Positions 17,299 through 25,363 of a stretch of 34,427 nt of DNA are shown here, in pieces. The DNA is from a virus. How positions within the stretch are numbered: position 1 is the stretch's first letter; every line of letters starts with the position of its first letter. The position numbers were made by a program, and so were the translations under genes. The stretch spans positions 1-34,427 of IMG/VR virus record IMGVR_UViG_3300044949_000293; one strand, written 5' to 3'. Under the pieces are notes generated by a model, which saw only the letters and a program-made list of their open reading frames with translations, searched no databases and had not been told where the DNA came from.

Positions 17299-17324
17299 GA
17301 AGGGGGAGGGCAACCTCCCCCTTC
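17299..17324 (+). terminator. perfect 11-bp hairpin with GCAA loop after capsid gene
   Basis: Arms at 17299-17309 and 17314-17324 pair without mismatch around a GCAA tetraloop. No T tract follows (TACTTAAGGG), so it is a poor intrinsic terminator. Position right after the capsid stop suggests it protects the 3' end of capsid mRNA from exonucleases or marks a processing site, and it may lower read-through into the small genes. Confidence 0.55.
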
Positions 17325-17338
17325 TACTTAAGGGAGAT

Positions 17339-17539
17339 ATGGCAAAAAAAAAGCAAAAACCAGATACAACCTTTCTGACACCTCTAAAGCTACATGCTGT
17401 GCAAGCACATGAGTTGTATACAGAATACAAAGAGGCGGGATTTACAGAAGGTGAAGCATGGGAATTACTAATGCGCCAACTTCCTGATTTGGAATTAGAA
17501 GGTTTAGATTTTCTAGAAGAGGGGTTAGACGATGCCTAA
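17339..17539 (+). CDS. 66-residue protein of unknown function
   Basis: Follows the post-capsid hairpin with an AAGGGAG ribosome site very close to the ATG. The protein starts with a MAKKKQK basic patch, then has a helical segment (LKLHAVQAHELYTEYKEAG) and an acidic C-terminus (LELEGLDFLEEGLDDA). The opposite charges at the two ends suggest a bridging or chaperone-like role, but no family is recognised. It overlaps the next gene by eight bases. Confidence 0.7.
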   Translation: MAKKKQKPDTTFLTPLKLHAVQAHELYTEYKEAGFTEGEAWELLMRQLPDLELEGLDFLEEGLDDA

Positions 17540-17678
17540 CATGAAGAAGCCTGCGGTCAAGAAGCCTGCAGTTAAGAAGAATGTTATTCCACCAGACTAC
17601 GACGTGATTCTTCCTGGCATGGGTTATACCAAGCCAACAAAGAAGAGCCCACCAAAGAAAATTAAGAAGGGTAAGTAA
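17532..17678 (+). CDS. 48-residue Lys/Pro-rich protein
   Basis: A short ORF overlapping the previous gene by eight bases. It begins MPNMKKPAVKKPAVKKN and ends KKIKKGK, with a hydrophobic middle (DYDVILPGMGYT). The repeated KKPAVKKPAV unit recurs in the next small protein. Small size, high charge and tight packing in an overlapping series suggest a real, disordered, nucleic-acid-binding or head-associated peptide. No family recognised. Confidence 0.65.
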   Translation: MPNMKKPAVKKPAVKKNVIPPDYDVILPGMGYTKPTKKSPPKKIKKGK

Positions 17679-17679
17679 T

Positions 17680-17847
17680 ATGCCAATGGTCGACGGAGAG
17701 AAGTTTCCATATACCGCTAAGGGAATTGCTGCAGCCAAGAAGAAGAACAAGAAGCACGAAAAGACTGAAAGCAAAATGGAACGAGCAATTGAATACGGCA
17801 AGAAGAAGCCAGCAGTAAAGAAGCCAGCCATTAAGAAGAAGAAGTAA
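17680..17847 (+). CDS. 55-residue Lys-rich protein
   Basis: Starts one base after the previous stop and shares a TAATG junction with the next gene. The protein begins MPMVDGEKFPYTAKGIAAAK, a short folded-looking motif, and ends in KKPAVKKPAIKKKK, which copies the repeat of the preceding gene. More than a third of the residues are lysine or arginine. A DNA-condensing or capsid-interior role is possible but unproven. Confidence 0.65.
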   Translation: MPMVDGEKFPYTAKGIAAAKKKNKKHEKTESKMERAIEYGKKKPAVKKPAIKKKK

Positions 17848-18005
17848 TGCCAAAGAAGAAGCAGGTTTGGGACAAACCAAACCCTAAGAAAGTTTCTAAG
17901 CCTTTGACATCGGCACAAAAGGCATCAGCTAAAGCTGCAGCAAAAGCAGCTGGACGCCCATATCCAAACTTAGTTGACAACATGAGAGCAGCAAAGAAGA
18001 AGTAA
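17847..18005 (+). CDS. 52-residue Lys/Ala-rich protein
   Basis: The ATG overlaps the previous stop (TAATG). The protein begins MPKKKQVWDKPNPKK, has an Ala/Lys helix (SAQKASAKAAAKAAG) and ends NMRAAKKK, a composition like histone H1 tails. The next ATG follows the stop directly. It is the third member of a run of tiny basic proteins after the capsid gene. Function unknown. Confidence 0.65.
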   Translation: MPKKKQVWDKPNPKKVSKPLTSAQKASAKAAAKAAGRPYPNLVDNMRAAKKK

Positions 18006-18281
18006 ATGGACCCAAGACTAAAGCGAGCAGGTGTATCTGGTTTTAACAAACCAAAGGCAACACCTAGTCACCCAACCAAGTCACACGTTGTTGTAGCCAA
18101 ATCTGGTTCACAGGTTAAGACTATTCGCTTTGGTCAACAGGGTGTCTCTGGCTCGCCAAAGAAGGCTGGCGAAACAAAGTCTTACCGTCAGCGTCGTCAA
18201 TCATTTAAAGCACGTCACGCAGGTAACATTAAAAAAGGCGTTATGTCAGCAGCCCATTGGGCAGACAAGGTGAAATGGTAA
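18006..18281 (+). CDS. small basic phage protein, conserved-looking C-terminus
   Basis: Encodes 91 residues, basic. The N-terminal part is Pro/Lys/Gly rich. The C-terminal 30 residues (SYRQRRQSFKARHAGN, then SAAHWADKVKW) match a pattern I recall from small phage proteins of unknown function, with an SFKARH core and a WADKVKW end. It begins immediately after the previous stop and overlaps the next ATG by one base. Probably virion-associated, given its place between capsid and tail genes, but the recollection of the family is not checked. Confidence 0.7.
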   Translation: MDPRLKRAGVSGFNKPKATPSHPTKSHVVVAKSGSQVKTIRFGQQGVSGSPKKAGETKSYRQRRQSFKARHAGNIKKGVMSAAHWADKVKW

Positions 18282-18535
18282 TGGCAAAAGTTTTTAGTGG
18301 ACCATCAATGCGTATTAAACTTGGCATGTCAGAACATCTATGGTTTGTTTCATATCCATGGGCTAAGACTGTTGTTAAAAAGAATGGCACATGGTCAACG
18401 ATTGTTTCACCACAAGACAGTTCATTAAAAGATTATGACAGAGTATTACGCGGTGGTTATCAAAACCCAATCACCGACGAAGAGGCAGCGGAGTTAACCG
18501 CTGCAGGTTATGGAGATTACATTGTCGAAGTGTAG
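18281..18535 (+). CDS. 84-residue protein of unknown function
   Basis: The start chosen is the ATG in a TAATG overlap at 18281, giving MAKVFSGPSMRIKLG. An upstream in-frame ATG at 18257 would lie inside the previous gene and is less likely. The protein looks like a small beta-rich fold (LWFVSYPWAKTVVKKNGTWS) with an acidic helix near the end (DEEAAELTAAGYGDYIVEV). No family is recognised. It lies in the head-tail gene series. Confidence 0.7.
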   Translation: MAKVFSGPSMRIKLGMSEHLWFVSYPWAKTVVKKNGTWSTIVSPQDSSLKDYDRVLRGGYQNPITDEEAAELTAAGYGDYIVEV

Positions 18536-18764
18536 AACTGGATGTCGTACGCAAGACCATGAAAATTATGGTGACTGTCTTCGTGACGCAAACATCGGTG
18601 TTAGTAACGAAGGCGTAGCAACCGCCCTCAAGACAACCGACAAAGAGCTAAGCGCTTACCGCGACGCTCGCAAACTTGGTATTCAACCAGCATCAACCAA
18701 GATGAAGGATATTCAAAAAGCTGTACGAGTATCTGAAAAAATAGGAAGGGCAGCACAAGCGTAA
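18522..18764 (+). CDS. small Cys-containing phage protein
   Basis: Encodes 80 residues from a TTG at 18522 that has GGAG six bases upstream; an ATG at 18510 adds four residues but has a poorer site. The N-terminus carries three Cys in KCRTGCRTQDHENYGDCLRD, with a His between, so a metal site is possible. The rest is helical (ALKTTDKELSAYRDARKLG). I recall similar small proteins with this Cys pattern in actinobacterial and aquatic phages, unverified. It ends in a TAATG overlap with the tail adaptor candidate. Confidence 0.7.
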   Translation: MSKCRTGCRTQDHENYGDCLRDANIGVSNEGVATALKTTDKELSAYRDARKLGIQPASTKMKDIQKAVRVSEKIGRAAQA

Positions 18765-19663
18765 TGGCAACACTAAACCAATTGGTAGAACAGACCATCG
18801 CCGAAGTTGGCGCCTATGTAAAAAACCAAGAATCAGTTACAGTCATCACAAGTTCCATCGACGATAACGATGTAACTATCCCAGTAGATGATGCTTCCTC
18901 ACTTAGCAAAGGCATCGTTGAGATTAATGAAGAATTAATTTATGTAAAGAAGTCCGTTAAGGACAGCGGTACCATTCAGGTACTAGGTACTGGTGCAACC
19001 GTAGCAGGACGTGGATGGCGTGGAACTACAGCAACTAGCCACGCCGTTGGCTCTATCGTACGTAACAATCCTTTGTTCCCACGTACACAAGTCAAGCGAG
19101 CCATCCTAGAAACAATCAAGGGAATGAACTTCCCTGTAATTGCAAATGAAACATTCCAGTTTAATGGTTCTGACTATTCATACATCATGCCAGATTCTCT
19201 AGAAGATATCACTGGTATCTCATGGGATGTACCAGACTCAACTGGTGTATGGCAGATTATTAAGAACTGGCGTTTAGACACAAACTACTATGACCCATCT
19301 ACTGGAACAACTAAGCAAGCTTTGATTCTAAAAGAATCACCTATGCCTGGTCGCGATGTTCGAGTTCAATACACAAAGTTTCCAACAGTTATTACAGATA
19401 ACCAAGATTTAACCGTTAGCGGTCTTCCATCTTCTTGCGAAGATGTTGTTCGCCTTGGCGCCATGTACCGTTTACTATCAACAGTAGACGCAGGAAAGGT
19501 TACAGCAGTATCTGTATCTGCAGATGCTCTAGACCAACCAGTATCAGCTGGTGCTTCTACTACTGCTGCTAAGTATATTTTCCAACTTTACACTGTTCGT
19601 TTGTCGGAGGAAATCGGCAAGCAACAGGCAAACTTCCTAAACACAATCCAGTATACGAGGTAA
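18764..19663 (+). CDS. putative tail adaptor or head-tail connector protein
   Basis: Encodes 299 residues. The N-terminus is a helix (MATLNQLVEQTIAEVGAYV) followed by a beta domain with VEINEELIYVKK and GRGWRGTTATSHAVGS, a pattern seen in phage virion proteins. Residues 110-125 (RTQVKRAILETIKGMNFP) and the C-terminal helical half (LGAMYRLLSTVDAGKV) resemble the adaptor ring (T7 gp11-like) that docks under the portal in podoviruses. Its position after the capsid cluster and before the fibres fits. The call rests on position and general pattern. Confidence 0.6.
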   Translation: MATLNQLVEQTIAEVGAYVKNQESVTVITSSIDDNDVTIPVDDASSLSKGIVEINEELIYVKKSVKDSGTIQVLGTGATVAGRGWRGTTATSHAVGSIVRNNPLFPRTQVKRAILETIKGMNFPVIANETFQFNGSDYSYIMPDSLEDITGISWDVPDSTGVWQIIKNWRLDTNYYDPSTGTTKQALILKESPMPGRDVRVQYTKFPTVITDNQDLTVSGLPSSCEDVVRLGAMYRLLSTVDAGKVTAVSVSADALDQPVSAGASTTAAKYIFQLYTVRLSEEIGKQQANFLNTIQYTR

Positions 19664-19666
19664 CGA

Positions 19667-21076
19667 ATGCCATCACCATCACGTTATTACAGCTCTACAG
19701 CTGCAAAGACAACGCTCTCAAGCGCTGTCGATTCATCAAGTGCAAGCATTCAGCTTGCTGCTCCATCAGGTCTGCCTTCACAATATCCGTATACTCTTAT
19801 TCTTGAGAAGGATACAGCTAACGAAGAAATCGTTCAGGTTAACTCGGTAACTGGTTCTTCCTACGGTGTAACTCGTGGTGTTGACGGAAGCACAGCAAAG
19901 GCACACGGCGTTGGTGCAACCGTAGAACACGGTGTATCTGCTCGTGACTTTACCGACTCACGTGCTCACGAAATCCTAACATCTGCTCACGGTGTAACTG
20001 GAGATGTTGTCGGTACTGGTGGTTCACAAACCCTTACTGGCAAGACTCTGACCACGGCAACTCTTGGTTCGGACTTGTCTGCTGGTGGATTTAAAATTAC
20101 CAATCTTGCTACACCAACATCATCTTCTGATGCAGTACGTAAAGACTTTGCTGATGCTCAAGTTGCAGCAGCAGCCACTTCAGCAGCGTCTGCTTCAACA
20201 AGTGCTACTGCAGCAGCAACCAGCGCAGCAAGTGCTTTAACATCACAGACTGCTGCTGCTACATCGGCAGCCTCAGCACTAGCATCTCAGACAGCAGCAG
20301 CAACATCGGCTGCAAGCGCAGCAACCTCAGCATCTAGTGCAGCAACTAGTGCTAGCACAATGCTTGCATCAGTAACCGCAGCAGCGACTTCTGCAGCATC
20401 AGCGTTAGCATCACAAACTGCAGCAGCAACCTCAGCGACATCGGCTGCAACAAGTGCTACATCGGCAGCCAATAGTGCTACCGCTGCTGCTACTAGTGCA
20501 ACTTCAGCAGCAGCCTCAGCTACCGCAGCAGCGACTTCTGCTGCTTCAGCATTGACCTCACAGACAGCAGCAGCGACTTCTGTAACATCCGCAGCAGCAA
20601 GTGCAACTGCTGCAGCAACAAGTGCAGCATCCGCTGCTACTTCGGCATCAAGTGCAGATGCATCTTTTGTTGCAGTAACTGGTCTTACTGGTTCTGGTCT
20701 TGTACGAGATATGGGTGACATTACATCACCAGATACAACAACAACAACATATATAAACATTGCAACAGTTGCAGCTAATGCTGCTACTAGCGCGACAAGT
20801 GCTGCAACAAGTGCAACATCCGCAGGAACGTCGGCAACGTCAGCGTTGGCTTCTCAAACCGCTGCTGCGACCAGCGCAACTAGCGCTGCTACATCAGCCA
20901 CTGCTGCAGCAACCTCTGCTGCATCAGCAGCAACATCAGCTTCCTCTGCAGCAGCATCTGCTGTAACAGCAGCAGGATATATACCAGCAATCTCGGCAGG
21001 GGTTAATGGTTACTTCTTAACAAATAACGGAACGGTTGCCTCCTGGGCTAACCTCTCAGATTGGGGAACACTCTAA
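19667..21076 (+). CDS. tail fibre protein with long Ala/Ser/Thr repeats
   Basis: Encodes 469 residues with a GAGGT ribosome site. Residues 1-160 are a folded N-terminal part (IQLAAPSGLPSQYPYTLILE; GSSYGVTRGVDGSTAKAHGV) common in fibres that attach to the tail. Residues about 165-335 and 367-431 are almost entirely Ala, Ser and Thr in short periodic units such as AATSAASALTSQTA, predicted to form a trimeric coiled coil or rigid rod. A short ordered break lies at about 336-366, and the C-terminus is small (GVNGYFLTNNGTVASW). The next protein starts at its stop, so the tip may be supplied by following genes. Confidence 0.85.
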   Translation: MPSPSRYYSSTAAKTTLSSAVDSSSASIQLAAPSGLPSQYPYTLILEKDTANEEIVQVNSVTGSSYGVTRGVDGSTAKAHGVGATVEHGVSARDFTDSRAHEILTSAHGVTGDVVGTGGSQTLTGKTLTTATLGSDLSAGGFKITNLATPTSSSDAVRKDFADAQVAAAATSAASASTSATAAATSAASALTSQTAAATSAASALASQTAAATSAASAATSASSAATSASTMLASVTAAATSAASALASQTAAATSATSAATSATSAANSATAAATSATSAAASATAAATSAASALTSQTAAATSVTSAAASATAAATSAASAATSASSADASFVAVTGLTGSGLVRDMGDITSPDTTTTTYINIATVAANAATSATSAATSATSAGTSATSALASQTAAATSATSAATSATAAATSAASAATSASSAAASAVTAAGYIPAISAGVNGYFLTNNGTVASWANLSDWGTL

Positions 21077-21534
21077 TGCCATTTGCATTTCAACGTCGTC
21101 GGGGAACAACAGCACAGCATGCATCGTTTACTGGATTGCTTGCAGAACTTACAGTAGATACCGATAAAGAAGTAGTCGTTGTACACGACGGTTCTACTGC
21201 TGGTGGATTCCCGCTATCAAAGCAGCGTAACTTTATTTCTGCTCAGACAGGCACAACATACACTCTTGCATTGACAGATGCGGACAATGTAGTTACAGCC
21301 AACAACACTAGCGCAGTTACAATTACAATTCCTCCATCAGTGTTTGCTGCTGGAGATAGAATCACAGTCATCCAAAAGGGTGCTGGTCAAGTCACATTTG
21401 CACAAGGTTCAGGAGTTACAATCAACTCTGTTGGTGCTACAGCAACTGCTCCAAAGTTGAGAGCACGTTACTCAGCAGCTACTGTTGTGGCTGAATCAGC
21501 CACAGTATTTTACGTGGTTGGTGACATTGCCTAA
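21076..21534 (+). CDS. tail fibre-associated protein, tropism-determinant-like N-terminus
   Basis: The preferred start is the ATG in the TAATG overlap at 21076, giving 152 residues. The N-terminus FQRRRGTTAQHASFTGLLAE followed by VVVVHDGSTAGGFPL matches the short domain often found at the N-terminus of phage tropism and fibre proteins. The rest is beta-rich (TYTLALTDADNVVTANNTSA; GDRITVIQKGAGQVTFAQGS), typical of a trimeric fibre shaft or tip. It sits in the fibre cluster with TAATG junctions at both ends. Confidence 0.7.
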   Translation: MPFAFQRRRGTTAQHASFTGLLAELTVDTDKEVVVVHDGSTAGGFPLSKQRNFISAQTGTTYTLALTDADNVVTANNTSAVTITIPPSVFAAGDRITVIQKGAGQVTFAQGSGVTINSVGATATAPKLRARYSAATVVAESATVFYVVGDIA

Positions 21535-22106
21535 TGTCCCCAATACTAACTGGAGTTATTGCCTCTGGTATTAGTGGCAACCTTACACCACCTTGGAGTC
21601 CACAAGGTGGGTACGATGCATTAAATGCCGTGACATTGTCAACGTCTGCAGCATCAATTACTTTTTCTAACATTCCAGCTGATTATAAACATTTACAAAT
21701 TCGTTGGATTGCAAGAAATACAGACGCATCACAAAATACTTTGTATGCACGGATGAATGATATTAGCTCATCTTATGCACACCATTTAATTTATGGCGGT
21801 GCTGCAGAAGGAATCGGGTCAGAAGTAGGATTTCCATCAGATTCATTTTTCTTAGGTTCTATATCAAATTCAAATAGAGCAGCAAATTGTTTTTCATCTG
21901 GAGTTGCAGATATATTAGATTATAGTTCAACTTCAAAACTAAAAGTTGTTCGGTCAATTTCGGGTCGCGACGATAACACAAATGGAATTTTCATAGTTTC
22001 AAGCTCTGGATATTTTGGTGGTACGCAAGCAATAGAATCGCTAACACTGACTTCAGCTGGCAACTTAACAGCAAATAGCCACTTCGCATTGTATGGGATA
22101 AGGTAA
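21534..22106 (+). CDS. putative receptor-binding protein, jelly-roll-like module only
   Basis: Encodes 190 residues. Its central and C-terminal sequence (STSAASITFSNIPADYKHL, then LTANSHFALYGIR) is one copy of a module that also forms the N-terminal halves of the next two proteins: SxxxxxFSLYGI/ALYGIR at the end and SITFSNIP at the beginning. It lacks the Gly-rich domain of its neighbours. Likely a beta-sandwich of the tail tip. Codon choice appears richer in A and T than upstream genes. Confidence 0.7.
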   Translation: MSPILTGVIASGISGNLTPPWSPQGGYDALNAVTLSTSAASITFSNIPADYKHLQIRWIARNTDASQNTLYARMNDISSSYAHHLIYGGAAEGIGSEVGFPSDSFFLGSISNSNRAANCFSSGVADILDYSSTSKLKVVRSISGRDDNTNGIFIVSSSGYFGGTQAIESLTLTSAGNLTANSHFALYGIR

Positions 22107-22107
22107 C

Positions 22108-23400
22108 ATGTCAACTAATACTTATGATGAATTACAGGTTCAAATAGTTGGAACTAATACTCCAAGTGTTACGTTTGATTCAATTCCACAAAATTATACA
22201 GATTTAATTTTGGTTTCTCATACTGGATATACAAACACTAATGTTGGTCAAGGACTTTCTTTAAGGTTTAACGGTGATGCTGGCAGTAACTATTCAGTTA
22301 CTGTCGCAGAAAGCGATGGAAGTTCTGCAAGTGCTTATAGAGGCACAAGCCAAACTGGAGGTGGTTTTTGTGCTCCATCAAATGGAAATCAAAGTTTTCT
22401 AACTCCAGTGACGACACATATATTTAATTATACAAATACAACTACATTCAAAAATTGGTTGTCTAGAAACTCTGGACCTACTTTTGTGAACGGATATGCT
22501 GGAGTATGGAGAGCAACACCAGCAGCTATTACTTCTATTTCAATTGTAGCAACTGGGTCTTCTGGAAATATCCGTGCTGGTTCTACTTTTTCTCTATACG
22601 GGATTAGAGCATGGGCTCCAGAAGTGTCACCTAAAGCAAGCGGTGGATATGTTTCCCAAGATTCAACTTATTGGTATCACGCTTTTCCTTTCTCTGGGGC
22701 ATTTGTTCCAAGCCAATCATTAACTGCTGACGTTCTTGTTATTGCAGGTGGTGGTGGCTCTGCACACGCAGGTGGTGGAGCAGGTGGACTTTGTTTCTAT
22801 GCATCACAATCTTTAACAACAACCAATTATGCAATAACAATTGGTGGTGGTGGAACAAGAGGTTCTAACCCAAATACTGGCGGAGGACAAGGGACTAACT
22901 CACAGTTTGCTGCATTAACTGCAGCAGTAGGTGGTGGCGGTGGCGCTGCTTACGCAAGCACAGCAACCACAATCAACGGTGGTAACGGTGGTTCTGGCGG
23001 TGGTGGTTCTGCGCGAGATACCAACTCAACTGGTGCTGGTGGTTCACCAACATCTGGTCAAGGTTTTGCTGGCGGTTCAGCATCCTTTGCATTATCACCA
23101 GGAGCAGTAAGCGGTGGTGGTGGCGGAGGAGCAGGTGGTGCTGGAGGCGAAGCATCTAACGCAACAAGTACAAATGGTAACGGTGGTATTGGTTCATCTG
23201 CTTATTCATCTTGGGGTGCTGCAACAAACTTTGGTGAAAATGTAGCTGGAACTTATTACTTTGCAGGCGGTGGTAGAGGTAATCGTAACTTCCTTTACGG
23301 AACTCCTGGATTCGGTGCTGCTGGAATGAATCGTGGTGGTGGAGCAAATGCTGATTCAGCAGGTGGTTCAGGTATTGTCATTGTTAGATACGCAAAGTAA
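22108..23400 (+). CDS. Gly-rich tail adhesin or receptor-binding protein
   Basis: Encodes 430 residues. Residues 1-170 hold the shared module (SVTFDSIPQNYTDLILVSH to STFSLYGIRAW). A linker WYHAFPFSGAFVPSQ follows. The remaining 240 residues form a Gly-rich domain with runs such as VIAGGGGSAHAGGGAGG and AVSGGGGGGAGGAGGE, closing with GIVIVRYAK. The pattern agrees with the Gly-rich domain found in many phage tail proteins, and resembles the polyglycine sandwich of T2-type gp38 adhesins, a structural guess. It is followed by a paralogue. Confidence 0.8.
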   Translation: MSTNTYDELQVQIVGTNTPSVTFDSIPQNYTDLILVSHTGYTNTNVGQGLSLRFNGDAGSNYSVTVAESDGSSASAYRGTSQTGGGFCAPSNGNQSFLTPVTTHIFNYTNTTTFKNWLSRNSGPTFVNGYAGVWRATPAAITSISIVATGSSGNIRAGSTFSLYGIRAWAPEVSPKASGGYVSQDSTYWYHAFPFSGAFVPSQSLTADVLVIAGGGGSAHAGGGAGGLCFYASQSLTTTNYAITIGGGGTRGSNPNTGGGQGTNSQFAALTAAVGGGGGAAYASTATTINGGNGGSGGGGSARDTNSTGAGGSPTSGQGFAGGSASFALSPGAVSGGGGGGAGGAGGEASNATSTNGNGGIGSSAYSSWGAATNFGENVAGTYYFAGGGRGNRNFLYGTPGFGAAGMNRGGGANADSAGGSGIVIVRYAK

Positions 23401-23412
23401 GGGAGATAAATA

Positions 23413-24816
23413 ATGTCAAGCAATCATGTTCTATTAGAAACTATCCAACTTACACAAAACGCATCATCTGTTGTCTTTGATAATATTCCAACAACTGGTT
23501 ATACAGACTTAAAACTTGTTGCTTCCGCAAGAAGCACAAGAGCTATGCAAGAAGATGGATTTGGAATAAGACTTAATGCATCAACCAGTGGTTATACTTA
23601 TAAAATTCTTGGTGGTAATGGTGCGTCATTATATAATCTAAATTCAACATACGAGCAAACATGGGTTTGCAATTTGCCAGCAGCAAGTTCTACATCAGGA
23701 ATGTTTGGAAACGCAGAAGCATACATACCAAACTACAGAAGCGATGTTGCAAAAACTTATTCAGTTGATGGTAACTCAGAAAATAATGGAACAACTGCTT
23801 ATTTAACTATAGGTTCAATTCAACAATCTTCAACCGCTGCCATTACATCCATTACTTGTTTTGCACAAAATGGAAACCTTCTTTCTGGTTCTACATTTAG
23901 TTTATATGGCGTAGCAGCTCTTAACGCTACACCCACAGTTGCACCAAAAGCTACTGGTGGCAACCTTGTTGCCACAGATGGAACTTTCTGGTATCACGCA
24001 TTTACATCTTCTGGAAATTTCATTCCTCAAATTTCGTTAAATGCAAAAATTATGGTTGTCGGTGGTGGTGCTGGAGGTGGAGCTCATATTGCAGGTGGTG
24101 GTGGTGCGGGAGCAATTAATGATTTTACTAGTACATACGCACTAACTGGTAACACTTCTTATGTTTGCACAATCGGCGCAGGTGGTGGTGGAAATACTGG
24201 AACAGCAAAAGGTTCCCCAGGAATCAGTTCTGTTTTTAGTGGACTTGATACAACTATAACTGCTAATGGTGGTGGTTACGGTGGAGGTAATGACGTATTT
24301 CCTGGAGGACCTGGTGGCTCAGGCGGTGGTGCTGCTGCATCAGGCGGTGGTGCTGCTGGCGGAACCGCTAGTGGTCCAAACACTTTTGCAGGTGGTTCTG
24401 GTTGGTATGGTCCTTACCCTACTTACTCAGCAGGTGGTGGTGGAGGAGCAACTGCAGCAGGAGGCAATGGTTCTACGTCTGCTTCTGTAGGTGGTAACGG
24501 TGGTCAAGGAATGCTGCTGTCATCAATAGATTCCAATTTAACAACAGTGCTCGCTGGTGCTCTTTCTGGTATGACGAGAGTTTCTTCTGGTGGTGGTGGT
24601 TGCGGTCAAAACCCAGCTGGTGGAGCGCAGACTGGTGGCACTGGTGGAACAGGTGGCGGTAATGGTGGCTTTGGTTCAACCAATGCAACCAATGCAACAT
24701 CTTATGGTTCTGGCGGTGGTGGCGGTAACTGGTCAGATGCAGGCGGTGGTGCAACAGGCGATGGCGGTAATGGCTATCAAGGAATAGTAATCATTAGATA
24801 TCCAGTGGCTAGTTAA
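23413..24816 (+). CDS. Gly-rich tail adhesin, paralogue of the preceding gene
   Basis: Encodes 467 residues with a GGGAG ribosome site. It repeats the layout of the preceding protein: module with SVVFDNIPTTGYTDLKLVAS, ending GSTFSLYGVA, then linker FWYHAFTSSGNFIPQ, then a Gly-rich domain (VVGGGAGGGAHIAGGGGAG; GPGGSGGGAAASGGGAAGG) closing with GIVIIRY. The two are clearly paralogues, diverged in the Gly-rich loops, as expected when loops contact variable host surface targets. Either both are on the virion or they are alternatives; this cannot be told from sequence. Confidence 0.8.
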   Translation: MSSNHVLLETIQLTQNASSVVFDNIPTTGYTDLKLVASARSTRAMQEDGFGIRLNASTSGYTYKILGGNGASLYNLNSTYEQTWVCNLPAASSTSGMFGNAEAYIPNYRSDVAKTYSVDGNSENNGTTAYLTIGSIQQSSTAAITSITCFAQNGNLLSGSTFSLYGVAALNATPTVAPKATGGNLVATDGTFWYHAFTSSGNFIPQISLNAKIMVVGGGAGGGAHIAGGGGAGAINDFTSTYALTGNTSYVCTIGAGGGGNTGTAKGSPGISSVFSGLDTTITANGGGYGGGNDVFPGGPGGSGGGAAASGGGAAGGTASGPNTFAGGSGWYGPYPTYSAGGGGGATAAGGNGSTSASVGGNGGQGMLLSSIDSNLTTVLAGALSGMTRVSSGGGGCGQNPAGGAQTGGTGGTGGGNGGFGSTNATNATSYGSGGGGGNWSDAGGGATGDGGNGYQGIVIIRYPVAS

Positions 24817-24827
24817 GGAGAATATAA

Positions 24828-25124
24828 ATGTCACATTGGGCAGAGATTGACGAGAACAACATTGTTCTCCGTGTACTCGTTGGCAACAACAGCGAGCCAG
24901 ATGAAGGCGAAGCTTTCATGAATTCACTAGGTGGAACTTGGGTAAAGACTTCTTACAATGGAAACATCCGTAAGAACTTTGCTGGCATTGGTTTTACTTA
25001 CGACACAGAACGCGATGCGTTCATTGCACCTAAGCCAGAGTGTCATGACACAGTGGTATTTGACGAAGCAACTTGCACCTGGTCTTGTCCAGATGCTACT
25101 CACGTAATCATCCAAGGAGAATAA
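24828..25124 (+). CDS. conserved small phage virion-type protein
   Basis: Encodes 98 residues, with AAGGAG before the ATG. It begins MSHWAEIDENNIVLRVLVGN and continues with LGGTWVKTSYN and AGIGFTYDTERDAFIAPKP. I recognise this pattern as a family common in aquatic phages, usually next to fibre genes, whose function is not established. The Cys residues in PECHDT and TCTWSCPD could be a disulfide or metal site in this member. It probably belongs to the tail fibre cluster. Confidence 0.75.
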   Translation: MSHWAEIDENNIVLRVLVGNNSEPDEGEAFMNSLGGTWVKTSYNGNIRKNFAGIGFTYDTERDAFIAPKPECHDTVVFDEATCTWSCPDATHVIIQGE

Positions 25125-25126
25125 TA

Positions 25127-25354
25127 ATGTCAGATGTACCAAAGAAATTAGTAGTTGATTTAGCAACAGGAATGACTCAGTATATTGACTTGACTCCTGA
25201 AGAGATTCAACAGCGTGAGCTTGATGCTATTGCAGCAGCAACAGCACAGGCAGAACGTGAAGCAGAAGAAGCAGCTAAGGCTGCAGCTAAGGCAGCAGCA
25301 GAAGCAAAGCTTGCAGCACTAGGACTTACACCAGAAGAAATCGCAGCACTCTAA
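25127..25354 (+). CDS. small Ala/Glu-rich protein, helical
   Basis: The start chosen is the ATG at 25127, which has AAGGAG upstream; an in-frame ATG at 25073 lies inside the previous gene and lacks support. The 75-residue protein has a short N-terminal KLVVDLATGMTQYIDLTPEE and then a long Ala/Glu/Lys helix (REAEEAAKAAAKAAAEAK). Such helices form coiled coils. It lies between the tail adhesins and the holin. A chaperone or structural linker role is possible but not shown. Confidence 0.65.
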   Translation: MSDVPKKLVVDLATGMTQYIDLTPEEIQQRELDAIAAATAQAEREAEEAAKAAAKAAAEAKLAALGLTPEEIAAL

Positions 25355-25363
25355 GGAGATAAC

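Noticed and set aside
20287-20760. A 157-codon minus-strand ORF in the Ala/Ser/Thr fibre repeats
   Set aside because: Low-complexity repeat DNA leaves reverse frames open; the protein is Ala/Val repeats only.
20161-20970. CRISPR-like or tandem DNA repeat array
   Set aside because: The repeats are protein-level Ala/Ser/Thr units in an open frame, with variable DNA sequence and no spacers.
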